64,000 nt of DNA. Source: Henricia sp. BOLD:AAB3569 (lineage: Eukaryota; Echinodermata; Asteroidea; Spinulosida; Echinasteridae). The stretch spans positions 248,001 through 312,000 of the forward strand of contig JBBELK010000217.1 in assembly GCA_037783545.1 (NCBI GenBank), read 5' to 3'. Of this stretch, positions 37,201-49,029 are shown in pieces; within the stretch, counting starts at the first letter, position 1; each line of letters starts with the position of its first letter. Both the position numbers and the translations under genes were made by a program. The notes under the pieces were generated by a model, which worked only from the letters and a program-made list of their open reading frames with translations, searched no databases and was not told the DNA's origin.

Positions 37201-40200
37201 TGTACATTTTTGAATAATTTACTATTAAAAACTTTGGTTTTATTTTCAATTGAATATTCGATATTTGATGCGTTAAATTATCTTGCCCATTCAGTTTTTG
37301 CAAAAATTAATCTTGGCTCGAATTATAGACTTTATGTTGTAACTTGCATAATGGTCTCTCGCCTAAAGAGTTTTTGCAAAAATTATCATCGGCTATAACC
37401 ATACATTGTAGACCTTGTGTTCAATGTGTTCAATGTGTTGTATCTTGTACACTGGACTAGTAGTTGGACGCAAATGCGACAGAAAAGGTATTTTCACTTC
37501 TTAACTGAATGACATGTTTGGTTTGGAGTGGAAAAGCACCTATCGAATATTAAATTTGGTAAAATGCTATTCGAATATTCAATAGACATTTGAATATTCG
37601 ATAGACGATCGTTAGGCAGAACCTTACATTCCAAATCAGTACCCAAAAGTATGTAAACGAGATGCCATAAACCAGGCAAATGAGGTGCCCAAAACCATGC
37701 TAATGAGAAGGTGCAGGTTACGTGCATCCCAGGTAGTATTCGTTTGTGGCTGTCAAGTCAGGCATAAATTTGGCACACGTCACTTCAGGAAAACTTGGCA
37801 CAGACAACTGCACTAAAAACCACAAAAATTTACTTTGGTCAGCAAAGATTTTTTGTGATTCTGTGATTTTTACTGCATTGGTTCACAAAAAATTCCCTCC
37901 ATGTGGAATTTGTTCAAGGCGTCGTGCGTCAAATTTACACGTATAATGTCTGAAATAAGCCCAGTGTGAACTGAGCCTAATGGCTCTGTTTACTCACTTA
38001 GCTTGTATCCCTCCACCTGGTGGTAGTCCCTCAATATCAGTAGTGGTCATAACGTGCATCACCAAGTCAATACCAACACGCTCACCAAAACTGTCCATTA
38101 TCTCTGCAAAGCACACATAGAGAAAAGTTATGTTTTACATGAAGTCATTGAGATGTTTTGAAGTGTCATTCGCTGTTCAAAACTGACATTTCAGTAAAAC
38201 TCATATAGCCAAAAAGTACTTTAATAATCACAATGATTTTAGTGCTGACGAGGCTGGGGTGATTCCTCTCTGGAGTCGATTATAATCGATTCCAAGTTGG
38301 GAATCAAAATCGTGATTCTGTCTTTTGGAGAAATCGATTTCCATTATCTTGGTGATTCCAGGAAGTACTAAACGATTCCAAATGTTAATGGTTGCAGAAA
38401 TTACAAGATTCAGGGAATTTGGCAGGATTTTGTATCAATATTGCGATATATTTTTCTAATTTTAGTGCCAACTCTTGTTTTGAAATGGAATCAAATCGAA
38501 ATGGAATCGGAATCAATTACAGAAATGTCGGAATTGCCCAAGCCTGGTGTTGACAACCCAGGAAGCTTTTCACATACTTTTCTACCATTACCATGTCAAG
38601 TGGTTTACCGACCAACCTCTGCCTGAAACAACCCAAATCATAAAGTCCAGTGTGGTCATTTCATCTCAGAAAAACTTGAACTAGGACAAGCCCGTCCCTT
38701 TTGCTCTGTACAAACATACCACATGAATTCATATACAGAACACAGGAACAGTTTGGGTTATTCACTGTCCGTTTCGCAAAGTGCCTGTCTAAAATCACAC
38801 ATTGCCCTTCCAAAAGACTGGTGGACGGGTCGTACATGTAGTACATGTATGTTTGTAAACTCAAGAAAAAAAAGAATGCAGATTGAATTTTTCTCTCTTC
38901 AAACACTATCACTGTTTTAAAAAAACAATAGACTCCTAAATAGATGTTGTCATGATCATGTACCAACGCTGGACATAGAAAATTAAATAACTAAGGAAAA
39001 AAAGATGGGTGCCAGCATTTTTATTTTAGACTGGTAAAATAAACTTATCGAACATAGGCCAACTTGAGTACTGGAAAAAGGGCAACAAGGTGCCAAAGTT
39101 GTACACAAAGGAATTGGGGCCGAGTCGGTCTGGGGCCGAGTTTGTACACAAGTCAATTGGGGCCGAGTCGGTCTAGGGCCGGGCCACTCAAGCTGTGGCC
39201 ATGGCGCGCGCGTCAAAATGGAAAAATAATGAAGTGATCGCGATCGTCATTTGCATGCCGCAAGTGAGAGAGCAGAACACTGGACTTGAATACATTGTAC
39301 CGCCCGAAAACATCACTGATGCCCACCTTGTGCGACTAATGTGCGAATTTTGTGGTCGCCAATGGCGATAAGAATTTAACCACTAGTCGCATGTGAACAT
39401 TTTTAGGCGCCAATGTGACCATTTTAGTCGCACCATACAGCGTTGACATGTACATGTACTGTGCTGTGTACATGTGTATTCATAATATATCTGAATACAA
39501 CATATATATCTGACTACGTACATATACAGCAGTTCCAAAGACTGTAAAGTGTCTTGAACTTCATGCACTATTTAAGGTGCATAAAAAGACGGCCTTTTCA
39601 ATATTACATGGAGATCTGATAAAAAACTGGAAGAGTAACAGTAAAAACTCCCCCGCGTGCTGTCACAAACCGATGCAATACTAGTACAGGCTGAATACCC
39701 ATGGGCAAAGGGATGAAATAAGTGTGCTTGACCCAAATGCATTTACACCAAGGAGAATAGACACACGTCAGCATTGCTTTAAAAAATAATAAATAGTTCA
39801 AGAATAAAACTCGCTGTGAAATTACAGATTCTATGACCCAGTTTACATTAGGAGAATTGCTCCATTCGATGCAGATCATAGTTAGTTAATATTGAAGTGT
39901 GCATAGACTTAACAAAGGTCGAACGAAGACGTAACGGAGAGCGTTTTTGTTTTAAAGTTGACTGAATAAATAATAACTGCACTACATGTACTTCTATTAG
40001 CACTACTTCCATTACCGATGAATTTTGGCAATTTCAAACCCCTCAACTTTACAAATGCTGGTACCCCTATGGGTTTCCTCCATGGCCAGAGCCTTTTCAA
40101 TGTACAGTAAGTGCTACCAGCAGTATTTTTAAAATGATGCTCACTGATTAAATGCGGACTGTACATGTACATGTACAAAAGCAGCAACACAGTCACCATT

Positions 40201-43200
40201 CTGCAAGGGCCGAACCCAAAGTAATATGCTACATGTATTTTAAACACTAAGTATAGAATGTGGTTAATCTGTCCCTTTCCACATTATGGCCAATAACGAA
40301 GCAACAAAACATCCTTTGTATAATGATGTTGCATGAAGTCGTGGTTTACACTGTTTGGGAGTAAGTCTTCAGTCTTGACGGAGGGACGCCATTTTGATTA
40401 TTAAAAGTGCTGGTTGTGAATGTACGGTAACTGGACACCACGTTAATTTAATTTCTTTCTCCAATTGTTTTCGATCCTGAATTTGAAATTAACAGTTCAC
40501 AAACTAAACAATCCCTTTCATTTGAATTTGGAGAACTCTAACTTAAATGGAGTGCTGAAGTGTGACGGCCAAACATCACGGCTGCCAGATAAAGCATCGT
40601 TACAAAAGCACTGGGACAGCACTGATTTTTAGTGTAGAGCCATTGCCTATTAAACAAAAGGTGACGTATTCACTTCGGTAGTCTATATCTGTGTGGTTCA
40701 AAAAATATGTTGAAAAAAAGAAATAAAAATCTCACACTTGCCTTTGCACAAAATTCCATTTTAGTTTATAATCGCCTCGTTAATTTTGTTACAAGTCATG
40801 AAGTTTTTCATTTCTCTCATTCGACGGCTGATATTTCCGAGTGCTATTGATTCATGGGGTTATTGAGGGCAAAGTGTAAATTTTTTCGGATGTAAAAGTG
40901 AAACCGTGCCTTAGCTTAATGGAATGACCCATAGGAGAAAGTTTTTGTCATGAACACAAGGCACATGTAGTTGATTACGCCCGAGGTAACATGTGTAGGC
41001 AATTTAGGCATCTATTAAAGGGTGCCCCCAGAAATTGTCACTGGGCCCGCTACATGTACATGACCTAATTGGCCACTACTACCATTTCACTTTCAGAGCA
41101 ACAGTATTCTTTTACAATGGCTCTCGCCATTTTAACAGGCAATAAAACTGACCACTGGCACACTATAAAAAATGAACCAGTAACTTCCCAGAAAATTTTC
41201 TTTATAGAATACATTTACTAGAGAAAATGTCACCCTTTATGTGTTGCCAAGGTTACTGGGTCTACAATAAAAACCAGTGAACTGTTTCCCTGCGCTGTGT
41301 GATGGACGTTTCAGATTACCAGCGAATGTTTAGACCTAGTTACATGTACCATATCATCTGATTCACACTTTAGTACAATGTAGTCTATTTTTAGCATTGA
41401 TCACACCCTTGACCTTCATCACGGTGTGTCCATCTTTATCTTGTTTCCCACAGTACGGTCGGGCACGATCAGTGTGTCTACGCGACCATGCGATAGTGCA
41501 TGTAATCCTCCGTTGTTGTTTTGAGAGAATCACTGTTTGCGCTGCACATTTTCTTGATCGCGCCACACAATTAAAGGCACAGGCTCGTCAGCAATGCACA
41601 CGTGCCAAATTCGTGCCACGGAATACGCAGCTCCATAGCAAAGGCATGGAGCTGCGTGATTCATGGCACGAATTTGGCGCGCACGCGCGCATTGCTGACG
41701 AGCCTGTGCCCTTAACAATTTCAACACGGGAACAAACTATTTTTTTCTGCAAGCCTCACTTTGGTTACGTTCATTTTAATAAAAGAAAGGGAAAGATGGC
41801 CGCACCGTGATAAAGGTCAATACCTGTGTTACATGTACCTGAGGGTAACAAAGATGTAAAATAAAATGTTCACCGTACACACAGAGTACCTTTAGTTTTA
41901 GCTTCCAATAGCTGGTCTAATTCTGCTTCTTTGGAGATAGCCTCCGATGAAACCTTAGGAGCATTCTCAAAGGTGACAATGATGATACTCATGTTATCAC
42001 GGCTTCCCTGTAGTCAAAATGTTAATGCATAATACCTTGTTAACATTAGAAAAATCACTTCATTCGACAAAGATTTGTTGTTCACCGTTAGTTGATAAAG
42101 CATGTGTTCGCATCTCACTTAAGGGTGGATTTACACTGAGCTACCGTATTTCGCTCGTAAATGTGGTACGCGTTACTTTGAAAAAAAGCGGCGTGGGGAG
42201 AATTTGGAAAGAAACGACGCACTGAAATCCAAAGAATCAACTGGGGCGTAAAGTGTTTGTGATTCTGTAATTTTCAGAGCATCATTTGACACCAAATTCC
42301 CTCCACCCTGTTTTTTGTCAAAGCGATGCGCGTCGCATTTACCCGCGGAAAGAATCGGTGTGAATCAAACCCAACAAAGATCAAATGAAGAGCAACACTG
42401 TTCACATTAGGCAATTGTTAACGAAGATCAAAATGAAGCTGTGGGATGCCACTATGGCCTGGCCGCACATGTGCATCAAGCGTTAAGCGTCAAGTACCCG
42501 ACACTAAGCATGCCAAGAGTGCTTTGTGTGGTTTTTCAAGCAGAAACCAACATTTGTCAGACTCTTAACGCTTGACGCACCTGTGTATTAACCAGGCCTG
42601 CCAAATCACCAAGTCAAACAAAGGGAGTGTACAAAATACAAATTTCCTTCTTCAAATGAAGCAATCTCTTCGTCAAATGAAGCTACCGGTATTTTACTTC
42701 ATCGAAAGAGGCCTGCATTCACATCAAGAAATATCTTAATCAAATCATCATTGAATCTTTGCCAAACGAAGCTATACGTAATGTGAACGAGGTGCAAGTC
42801 AGGAACTCGGCCTGCAGCTCAATCTACTGCAAACGACCTATGTAAGGTTTCCGCGATTAAACACAAGGTGATAAATCCAACAGTCTAAGTTTACTGAGTA
42901 AATGCAGTAACAGATAGGATGTTTACTCTGAGTCATAATATGATTAAATGTGCATGTACATGTGTAGTTTCACACAAATTTGCTGGCTGTTGCCAAAAAC
43001 ACCATAAAATGGCCGACAAGAAAGTACTGTACATGTAGATGCTGGAATACATGTAGCTGTATACATGAGTTTCTCTATGAAGTTGGGTCACGTTTTGTAA
43101 TATACCACATCTCAGAAACTGTCTCATTCCATTCCATAACAGCTTATATTCATTTCAGAAAAAAAAAGATCCCACTGCAGTAAAAGATCTTTCATTATGG

Positions 43201-44872
43201 TGTACCAGACCTAGTAAAATGTCTTGCCATGGAGCATAGCTGCTATAATTCATACCGTGTTAACACTAGTCCTGAGCTCAGGATCAAGATTGATCCCCTG
43301 ATAAGAATGCGTCAGTGTTAACCGCAATGATCCCGAGTGCCGCGTTTACATTCTGCAGTTGATCTCGAGCGTGGTGCCAGAAGTTGCAGTCAAAGGTCAT
43401 GCTCTATGTGTGTATGTACTGATCAATGTGTGCATGCGCTTGTTCTCCCAAACAATCGTGGACGTTTTAGGGAGGTCTAACAAAGAGAACAATATCGTCC
43501 GCGATTGGCAAGCGAACGTCCGCGATTCGCTCCTGTACAAAACCAACGAGAGTAAGGAAAAATAGACTATGTCCAAACAAAAGAGGAACAAAGGGACGTC
43601 CGCGATTGTCAGTGAGTTCACACCTGCATGGGTGTGCATGTACAGTGTACAAGGCCACTTGAATTTCGGGGGCTTTTCCCCCTCTGCGGCTGTCAAGCGG
43701 ATGCGGCAGGATGTGGTAAAGATTAATTGCTTATCTAACCGCAAACTGATCCAGAGCTCGGAATCAAACCCTCCGCCAATGCGAGACCAAAATCTCTGGG
43801 TCTGACCTGGGGCCAATTTGGTCCCGAGAGCGTTTACACTCAGTTTGTGATCCGGGGCTAATCCCGAGCTCGGTGTTTGACCGCGAGCTCGGGATCAAGT
43901 GTAAACAGGGTGTATGTAGTGTTGGAAAGCAACAAAAGATTTTACTGAAATTTGGAACGGCTGCCATTACGATTCTGTTGTTACTGTTTGGGTGATGCTG
44001 TGAATACATTCACCTCTATTTTACAGACTCACCTTGCATAGGCAGGTATCGACCACCATGTTACAGACTTCTTTCAGGTTGTCAGTAATTTCTAGCCGAG
44101 ACCGTACAAAATGACAAACCTCCTCATTACTCATGACATCCCAGATGCCATCGCAAGCCAGTACCACAAATTCATCGCCAGGTTGCCGCGTTAATGCTTT
44201 AATATCAGGTTCGGGTGAGACCAGCTGCTCCGTAGACCCCATTCCAGTGTTATTTTTATATTCAAAATCTCCTAAGGCCCTTGAGACGGCTAACGAACCG
44301 TTAACTCGCTGGATCATGACCGTCCCGCCGGCTTTTTCGATCCGAGTCTTTTCATTCTGCTTGTTTGGCTTATGATCCTCGGTGGAGAAGCTCACGGCTC
44401 CGCTGTGACACATCACTGCGCGAGAATCGCCGCAATTCGCGAAATAAATGTGCTTGGGTGTGATAATGACTCCGATGGCCGTGGATCCACTTTTGTCGTT
44501 ATCCCGCGCCAAGATGTCCCGCATCTTTTTATCGATACTAAGAAAGCCAGTCCGTAGTCCTTTTGTCACGTTGTCTTCCGTCGGTTGGAAGCTGGCGGAC
44601 GGCTTGTCACCGCCTTTGAATTCTTTGTTGGACGTGACTTCTTCTAGCAGGTTTTTGGAGCAGTATTTAGCAACTTTGGAGCCTGCGTGGCCGTCGTAGA
44701 CAGCGAAGAAGGACCAGTCTTTTAGGCCAAAAGGCAAGCCAATGACGGCTGTGTGTGCATCCTCCATCTCTACTCGCCAGCCCTGCATGCTGCAGAGAGC
44801 AAACCGCAGGCCGTTTCCACATCCAACTTCGTTCTCTTTCTCCATCTTAGGTTTGTCTAAAAATGCCCCCAT
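34220..44872 (-). CDS. PPM1A: PPM1A/PPM1B-type protein phosphatase 2C, complete, 5 coding exons
   Basis: A Mg/Mn-dependent Ser/Thr phosphatase; vertebrate PPM1A/B act on stress-kinase, TGF-beta and NF-kB pathway proteins (family knowledge). Coding exons on the minus strand: 44872-44033, 42007-41890, 38103-37998, 36683-36626, 34243-34220. They total 1146 nt, i.e. 381 aa plus TAG, matching the 382 aa of human PPM1A. The start MGAFLDKPK is the conserved family N-terminus, with a myristoylatable Gly2. Motifs: R33 and E37-D38 ([10 protein letters not shown]), D60-G61 (VYDGHAG), CGDSRAV, D241 (ACDGIWDV) and D284 (GSRDNMS), so all metal ligands are present. The C-terminal PP2C_C helices ([22 protein letters not shown]) are encoded by the small exons, and the last exon gives only ESSDDVW, the counterpart of the family's acidic D-D-M/V-W ending. 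Whether it is orthologous to PPM1A or ancestral to both A and B cannot be told here. Confidence 0.97.
34987..35095. mobile_element. Near-perfect palindrome (hairpin MITE)
   Basis: TAGTGGGAATTACTGGTCCC and GGGACCAGTAATTCCCACTA are the outer arms. The inner 'GTAGGTCAGCTTGACTACCT' is also mirrored, leaving a loop of about 15 bases. It lies in a PPM1A intron, directly next to the element at 35093. Confidence 0.9.
35093..35562. mobile_element. DNA transposon remnant, CAGTGAAAC..TATAGTGGCCA family
   Basis: The ends TACAGTGAAACTTGTGTATA and 'GCAGGTTTCACTGTA' are inverted. Internal 'GGTGGCC' words recur. Related to 31924-32079. Non-coding. Confidence 0.75.
35600..35835. repeat. Dispersed repeat V, copy 2
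   Basis: Matches 27835-28050 in the same orientation, in a PPM1A intron. Confidence 0.75.
35898..36527. mobile_element. TA-flanked MITE, AACTCCTCAAAAAAAGTTCG family, copy 2, with internal duplication
   Basis: Same ends as 6689-7167, flanked by TA. It is about 150 bp longer because the block beginning 'GTTATGATTAATCAATTGGG' and running to 'GTGTCAATGCACTTT' occurs twice in tandem (about 36028-36167 and 36168-36310). Confidence 0.9.
37025..37200. mobile_element. MITE, 'phase-K' family, copy 2
   Basis: 'GCCGAAGTGTGACGT' and 'TGACGTATTCACTTCAGC' are inverted ends, with inner 'TTGGCAATTGGCTCTAAACT' and 'AGTTTAGAGCCAATTGCC' mirrored. Related to 40545-40690. Confidence 0.75.
37630..37755. repeat. 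Dispersed repeat W, copy 2
   Basis: Matches 14590-14715 in the same order of blocks. Confidence 0.5.
37748..37980. mobile_element. MITE, GGATTCACAC..CTTTTCGCG family, copy in PPM1A intron
   Basis: 'GGCATAAATTTGGCACACGT' and 'CGTGCGTCAAATTTACACG' with 'CCCAGTGTGAACTGAGCC' at the right end. It ends about 18 bases short of the exon at 37998. Confidence 0.7.
39055..39195. repeat. Short array of GGGGCCGAGT units
   Basis: 'TTGGGGCCGAGTCGGTCT' with 'TTGTACACAAG' occurs about twice, as the reverse orientation of the longer array at 49030-49255. The adjoining 'GATGGGTGCCAGCATTTTTA' (39003-39022) also has its complement at 49255-49285, so both belong to one larger repeat family. Confidence 0.7.
40545..40690. 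mobile_element. MITE, 'phase-K' family, copy 3
   Basis: 'GTGCTGAAGTGTGACG' and 'GTGACGTATTCACTTCGG' are inverted ends around 'AAAGCACTGGGACAGCACTG'. Confidence 0.7.
41222..41360. mobile_element. MITE, 'phase-K' family, copy 4
   Basis: The complement of this stretch matches 17690-17830, including 'GTTGCCAAGGTTACTGGGTC' and 'ACCAGTGAACTGTTTC'. Confidence 0.65.
41411..41818. mobile_element. MITE, CCTTTATCACAGTGCG family, copy 2
   Basis: The ends GACCTTCATCACGGTGTGTC and GGCCGCACCGTGATAAAGGT are inverted. It is interrupted by the palindromic MITE at 41575-41711. Confidence 0.85.
41575..41711. mobile_element. Palindromic MITE with TTAA target duplication, copy 2 (nested)
   Basis: AGGCACAGGCTCGTCAGCAA and its near-complement, flanked by TTAA (41571-41574 and 41712-41715). 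Same family as 11392-11523, with 'TCCATAGCAAAGGCATGGA' at the centre. Confidence 0.9.
42117..42372. mobile_element. MITE, GGATTCACAC..CTTTTCGCG family, copy in PPM1A intron 1
   Basis: 'GGGTGGATTTACACTGAGC' and 'GGTGTGAATCAAACCC' are inverted ends; 'GGTACGCGTTACTTTGAAAA' is mirrored by 'GTCAAAGCGATGCGCG'. Confidence 0.8.
42378..42792. mobile_element. MITE, AACGAAGATC family, copy 2, with inner palindrome
   Basis: 'CAAAGATCAAATGAAGAGCA' and 'GCCAAACGAAGCTATACG' relate it to 11838-12046. An inner inverted segment around 42460-42600 ('GCATCAAGCGTTAAGCGTCA' and 'TCTTAACGCTTGACGCAC') looks like a nested insertion. Confidence 0.5.
43254..43914. mobile_element. Inverted-repeat element rich in GATCCCGAGCTC
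   Basis: The left end 'CCGTGTTAACACTAGTCC' with 'GAGCTCAGGATCA' pairs with the right end 'GAGCTCGGGATCAAGTGTAA' and 'ACAGGGTG'. Several internal 'TCCGCGATTG' words are present. It ends about 120 bases from the PPM1A coding exon. Confidence 0.7.
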
Positions 44873-45067
44873 GGTTGCAAGACTCGTATTCACTATAAAA
44901 TTCCTTTTTATCACAGCATCAGCAATTGTTTATGCCACACAAACCTTCCACAATGCAATCGCTCCTTAATACACCAAAACCAAATCCAGTTCATTACTTC
45001 TTCAGCTTCTACATAGTCAGACTCATGATCATTCTTCACGAGGTCACAAATTTCCCTGTTCACACGT
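44873..45067 (-). other. PPM1A: Probable 5'UTR part of the first PPM1A coding exon
   Basis: On the minus strand a good acceptor (TTTTTGTCTTCCTGTTACAG) ends at 45068. Continuing from there to the ATG at 44872 gives 195 non-coding bases. This implies at least one upstream non-coding exon at a higher coordinate, not located with confidence. Confidence 0.45.
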
Positions 45068-45716
45068 CTGTAACAGGAAGACAAAAATCAAATGATTAAT
45101 TATGTACAGAAATAGTATGAGCCCAGCTTTGCGATTCCCTTCAATTGGAAATCACGCAATGCAGCGCATGAAGCGTTGCAATTAAACCATAATCAACGCT
45201 TGTACTCGTCATTTGCATGTGACGCATGCTACGTGTACTCGGAGGCTAAACACTACCAAGTTACATCATTTCCTGTCAATATAAGTGCATTAACCCTTCA
45301 GCAGAGCAACATGCACTCATCTACATGTAGACTGTTACTAACTTTTCTTGCATTCAAAGAGTGGAAAATTAGTTAAAAGCAGATCACGCGACATGGACTA
45401 CCGGTACCGTAGTTCAACCATTTCCATGCGAACTGAAAAAGTACTATTGTTTGACCTTTACCGTCATAGGTCAAAGGATAGTACATTTTAAATTACCGGT
45501 ACTATTTCCCAGCGCATATGGAGTATCGCGCGCGCATGTGACAGCGCACGGGCATACGCGTGATGTGAAGCAACCAGTAGTGGTGTTCGCGTTCACGCGG
45601 ACAATGTGCATCTTATCTTGGCTTGGCTCACGAAAAACTCAATTTTGTCCTGAAATACCAATCATTTGACACAAAAAAATATCAATGTATGAGGTAAATA
45701 TTTACTGCTCTTTATT

Positions 45717-45814
45717 CGGGTGATGATGCAAACTACTGCCCCTCGGTGATCTTGAGATGGCAGGCCTGCCGTCTCAAGATCACCTCAGGACGATAGTTTG
45801 CACCATCACCCCCA
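45717..45814. mobile_element. Near-perfect palindrome
   Basis: 'GGGTGATGATGCAAACTA' and 'TAGTTTGCACCATCACCC' with inner 'GGTGATCTTGAGA' and 'TCTCAAGATCACC' around a GGCAGGCCTGCC centre. Another full-length hairpin element. Confidence 0.85.
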
Positions 45815-45958
45815 TGAGCAGTCAATATTTGTATAGTACAATAGGGTGCCATACTTCACATTGTGTCAAGATTTAATCAGATGCAAAATACAAATACAGC
45901 AATGTGAAGGAGATTAGTATGGACTTGTGGTACCTCGCCATGAACTGTATTAAGTACA

Positions 45959-46105
45959 GTATGAATAGGTGATTTATTTTAGGGACAATGACCCAGGGAC
46001 CGTCGGGGTGAATGAATTCGATAGAAATGTAGACAAATGTCCATGATTTTGGCAGTAAAAAACAACTTGGCTCCAACGCGCAGATGTCCTACCAATTGAG
46101 CCGTG
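45959..46105 (-). repeat. tRNA-derived SINE, family 1, copy 3 (B box lost)
   Basis: The body matches 10034-10226 ('TGAATAGGTGATTTATTTTA', 'ATTTGTCTACATTTCTATCG' in complement), but the segment with the B box is deleted. Confidence 0.75.
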
Positions 46106-46124
46106 TTTTGAGACCACCAGTTGG

Positions 46125-46262
46125 CTTCATAGCTTAATTGGAAGGCCATTTGTGCATTGGGCAGAGGGTCCGCGGTTCGAATTCCGATGGAGCCAAGTTG
46201 TTTTTCACTGCATCCAGATTTCCCAAAATCGCAGACATTTGTCCACATTTCTATCGAATGAT
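46125..46262 (+). repeat. tRNA-derived SINE, family 1, copy 4
   Basis: 'TAGCTTAATTGGAAGGCC' (A box), 'CGGTTCGAATTCCGATGG' (B box) and the family body. It faces copy 3, making an inverted SINE pair. Confidence 0.8.
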
Positions 46263-46334
46263 TTGTATTAAGCCACCTTTCATAGGTTCGTTTTTCATCC
46301 GTCTTGCGCTTGCATTGCGTTTGCCTCTGAATCA

Positions 46335-46582
46335 CTCCATAGACCGATACAGACCTTTTTGTGCGTAAATGCGATGCGTGTCTCTTTGAGAAAAAGAGTT
46401 GAGGAGAGAATTTGTTGTGAAATGACATACTTAAAACCACAGAAACCCAAGAACATTTTTCACCCAAGTCGATTCTGTGGTTTTCAGTGCATTGTTTCAC
46501 TCAAAATTCCCTCCACACCGCTTTATCTCAAAGTGACGTGCATCACATTTACACGCAAAAGGGCTGTGTGAATCCACCCAAA
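46335..46582. mobile_element. MITE, GGATTCACAC..CTTTTCGCG family, copy
   Basis: 'CAGACCTTTTTGTGCGTAAA' and 'TTACACGCAAAAGGGCTGTG' with 'GTGAATCCACCC'; inner 'ACTTAAAACCACAGAA' and 'TTCTGTGGTTTTCAGTG' are mirrored. Confidence 0.8.
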
Positions 46583-47374
46583 AAGCAAGTTAGGGTAGCC
46601 CTGAGCAATTTTTATTAGAATGTGTACGCTTATGTTGGTACTACAGTATTTAAAGCCCTCCCCCTACCGGTACATATCAGTGTGGTCCAGGCTAGGGAAG
46701 GCAAACATATGACCCAAAAAAATGTATATTTCATCAAAAGTGGATTTTATAGCTTATTCATTGCTTTCCGTGACGTAAAACATCCAGGAATGTTTGGGCG
46801 TCACCGCAGTGAACGATTTCGTTCTAAATATTGGATAGCAGATTTGCTATGCAAATCTATTTTTTTTTGCGTAGCAATTTTTGAATTTTGTTTAGCAATC
46901 CAGTATTTTTGTATAGCAAATTCAATATGGATGATTAAATGCTGCATACCGGTATAAGGGCTTCCTTTGCGAGTTATTTTAAAGACCAACAATGTTGTTA
47001 ATATTCACATTTTAAATTTAATGAAAAATTACCCGAATTACAAGTGACGATCAAGTTACCTGGGGTTATATCACTATAAATAAATCATAGGAAACACATT
47101 CATTTCAAACTTGCACCACATGTTTTATTTCAGTACATGTAGTCTCTGAATAGCACAAAATGATTGTTAAAATACTTACAGGCTGCACAGTAAGAGTAAG
47201 ACTCTTGAGAAGCTCATAATAATTTTTCTCTTTTAAAGACTTTGAAAAGTGGCATCGCAGATTGTAGAAAACGCGTCGCATTTTGCGATGCGATACAGGG
47301 GAAATCGTTCACTGCACCGGTCACGCGCATACACGCGCGTGCCAATAGACGCACATGAACACGCGCAAAAAATA

Positions 47375-47700
47375 CTCACCAGCGTATTTTGTTTTGAAAA
47401 TGCCGCACGTGCGCGTTGCGATACGTTCAAATTATTGAGCATGTAGTCAGCTTGCAAAAAACAAACGTTTTTTTACTTGATCGTGATTTTTAGCCTGAAG
47501 AAATACATTTTATCTTTATCGATACAACAGCCATGGCGTAACAACATAAAGCAAGGTTAAGCAACAGAGGTACATGTACATGTACGGTAAGTGCAACAAA
47601 TGCGCTTTTCTTTGGCCGGTAATCACTCGAGCCACGTGGATCATGAAAAATGACACCCAAAATGGTGGATGGAAGGCGTGACGTCACCGGAAAGCAATCA
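47375..47700. repeat. Dispersed repeat H, copy 2
   Basis: Matches 13605-13925 in the same orientation. Confidence 0.65.
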
Positions 47701-48380
47701 ATTCACAACTTGGTTTGCTTTTAACATGTTTAGGAGGCGACAATGTGACCTAATCCACTGGCTACAAACTCACTCAGTGCACAATTAATTGGTTCACTAT
47801 TATATGTACGATGAGTTTCACAGAGTGCATTCCCCACTCCCCCCTTTTCTTTTCTTTTTTAGCACTGTATTTGACTGTCAACAATATTGTAATACGTAGA
47901 CTGTCGTTAGAGTCTAAGAGACCTACATGTAGGCAGTTGATACATGGGTCTTTCCAGACAAACAAAACAGACAAAAATGTCACAATTTTGTCTGTCCAGT
48001 TACATACATGTACGTATAAGGGGAAATTTGTACACAACCTTTTCAGAAATGTATGTTGTGGCAGCATCGCTGACTCGACAAAGCACATCGAACACAACGT
48101 TTTGGTGTCTTTAGCACCCTCAATAGGCCTATGCCGTTTTTTTCTTCGGATATTATTTATCGTCGCTAACGCGAAGCGAGATTCTTTCGTCCGTATCAAC
48201 ACCCAGAAACCCTTCTTATGAAATATGTTGGCAGATTTGTGAACAAATTGGAAAATACGGTATGTACATGTTCATGTGTTCGTAGGTTATTATTTTCCAA
48301 CAAGAAGAGAAACCAGCTGCGAATGACAAAAGCAACTCGCACTTCGCGCTGGTTTCTACGGCTGGAAATATAACTAACTC
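47701..48380. other. Unassigned intergenic stretch
   Basis: Overlapping chance frames occur on both strands, but no domain, splice structure or repeat is recognised. Confidence 0.35.
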
Positions 48381-48387
48381 GCAAGAC

Positions 48388-48434
48388 CACATGACTTTTC
48401 GGAACCAGAATCTAGTTCCGAAAAGTCACGTGAC
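48388..48434. repeat. Short hairpin
   Basis: 'GACTTTTCGGAAC' and 'GTTCCGAAAAGTC' are perfect inverted arms with a loop of about 10 bases. Confidence 0.7.
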
Positions 48435-49029
48435 CTTGAATTTTTGAAAAATGCTCAAAAACTGCCACATTTGACGCCGTCTTTTCAGGATCTAATTCAC
48501 TCTGGAAAGCGCTTCAGAATAATGTATGCAGGGTTCTCCCCACGTACAAACGTGCGTATCGGCCCGATACGTTGAAATTCCGACCCGATACGCAGGAAAA
48601 ATTGCTGATCAAAAAATTCAGCTCCCGATACGCACAACAAAAAAATCAAAAATATCACACATGGTGCTGCTAAAAAATACAATAAAATTACCAGACATAA
48701 ATTCTCTCTCGTGAAAAAAGAACCACAGAGAATTCATGGCAAAAAATACTTCATTCTGATTCGCACGGCCGACCAAAAGCAGCTCTCGATACGGTAGGCC
48801 CGGTCCCCCGGTACGGTACGTGCTGGTCCACGGGCGCCGGAACGTGCCTAGTCTGGTTTCCGGACCAAAATATTGCCCACTTTAGTGGGGCGGTAACCAG
48901 TCCAACTCATGCCGATCACAGAATTTACCAGCAACAGGTCATATTATTTTTATCAGCCAATCAGCATGCGTTTTACAACACGAGTTGGCCTCTTACTCTG
49001 AAAGGGAAATTCCCTGCACGTGAAATTCC

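Noticed and set aside
39201-39371. 56-codon + strand frame beginning MARASKWKN
   Set aside because: Short, no domain, and it overlaps a repeat with inverted GCGACTA/TAGTCGC words.
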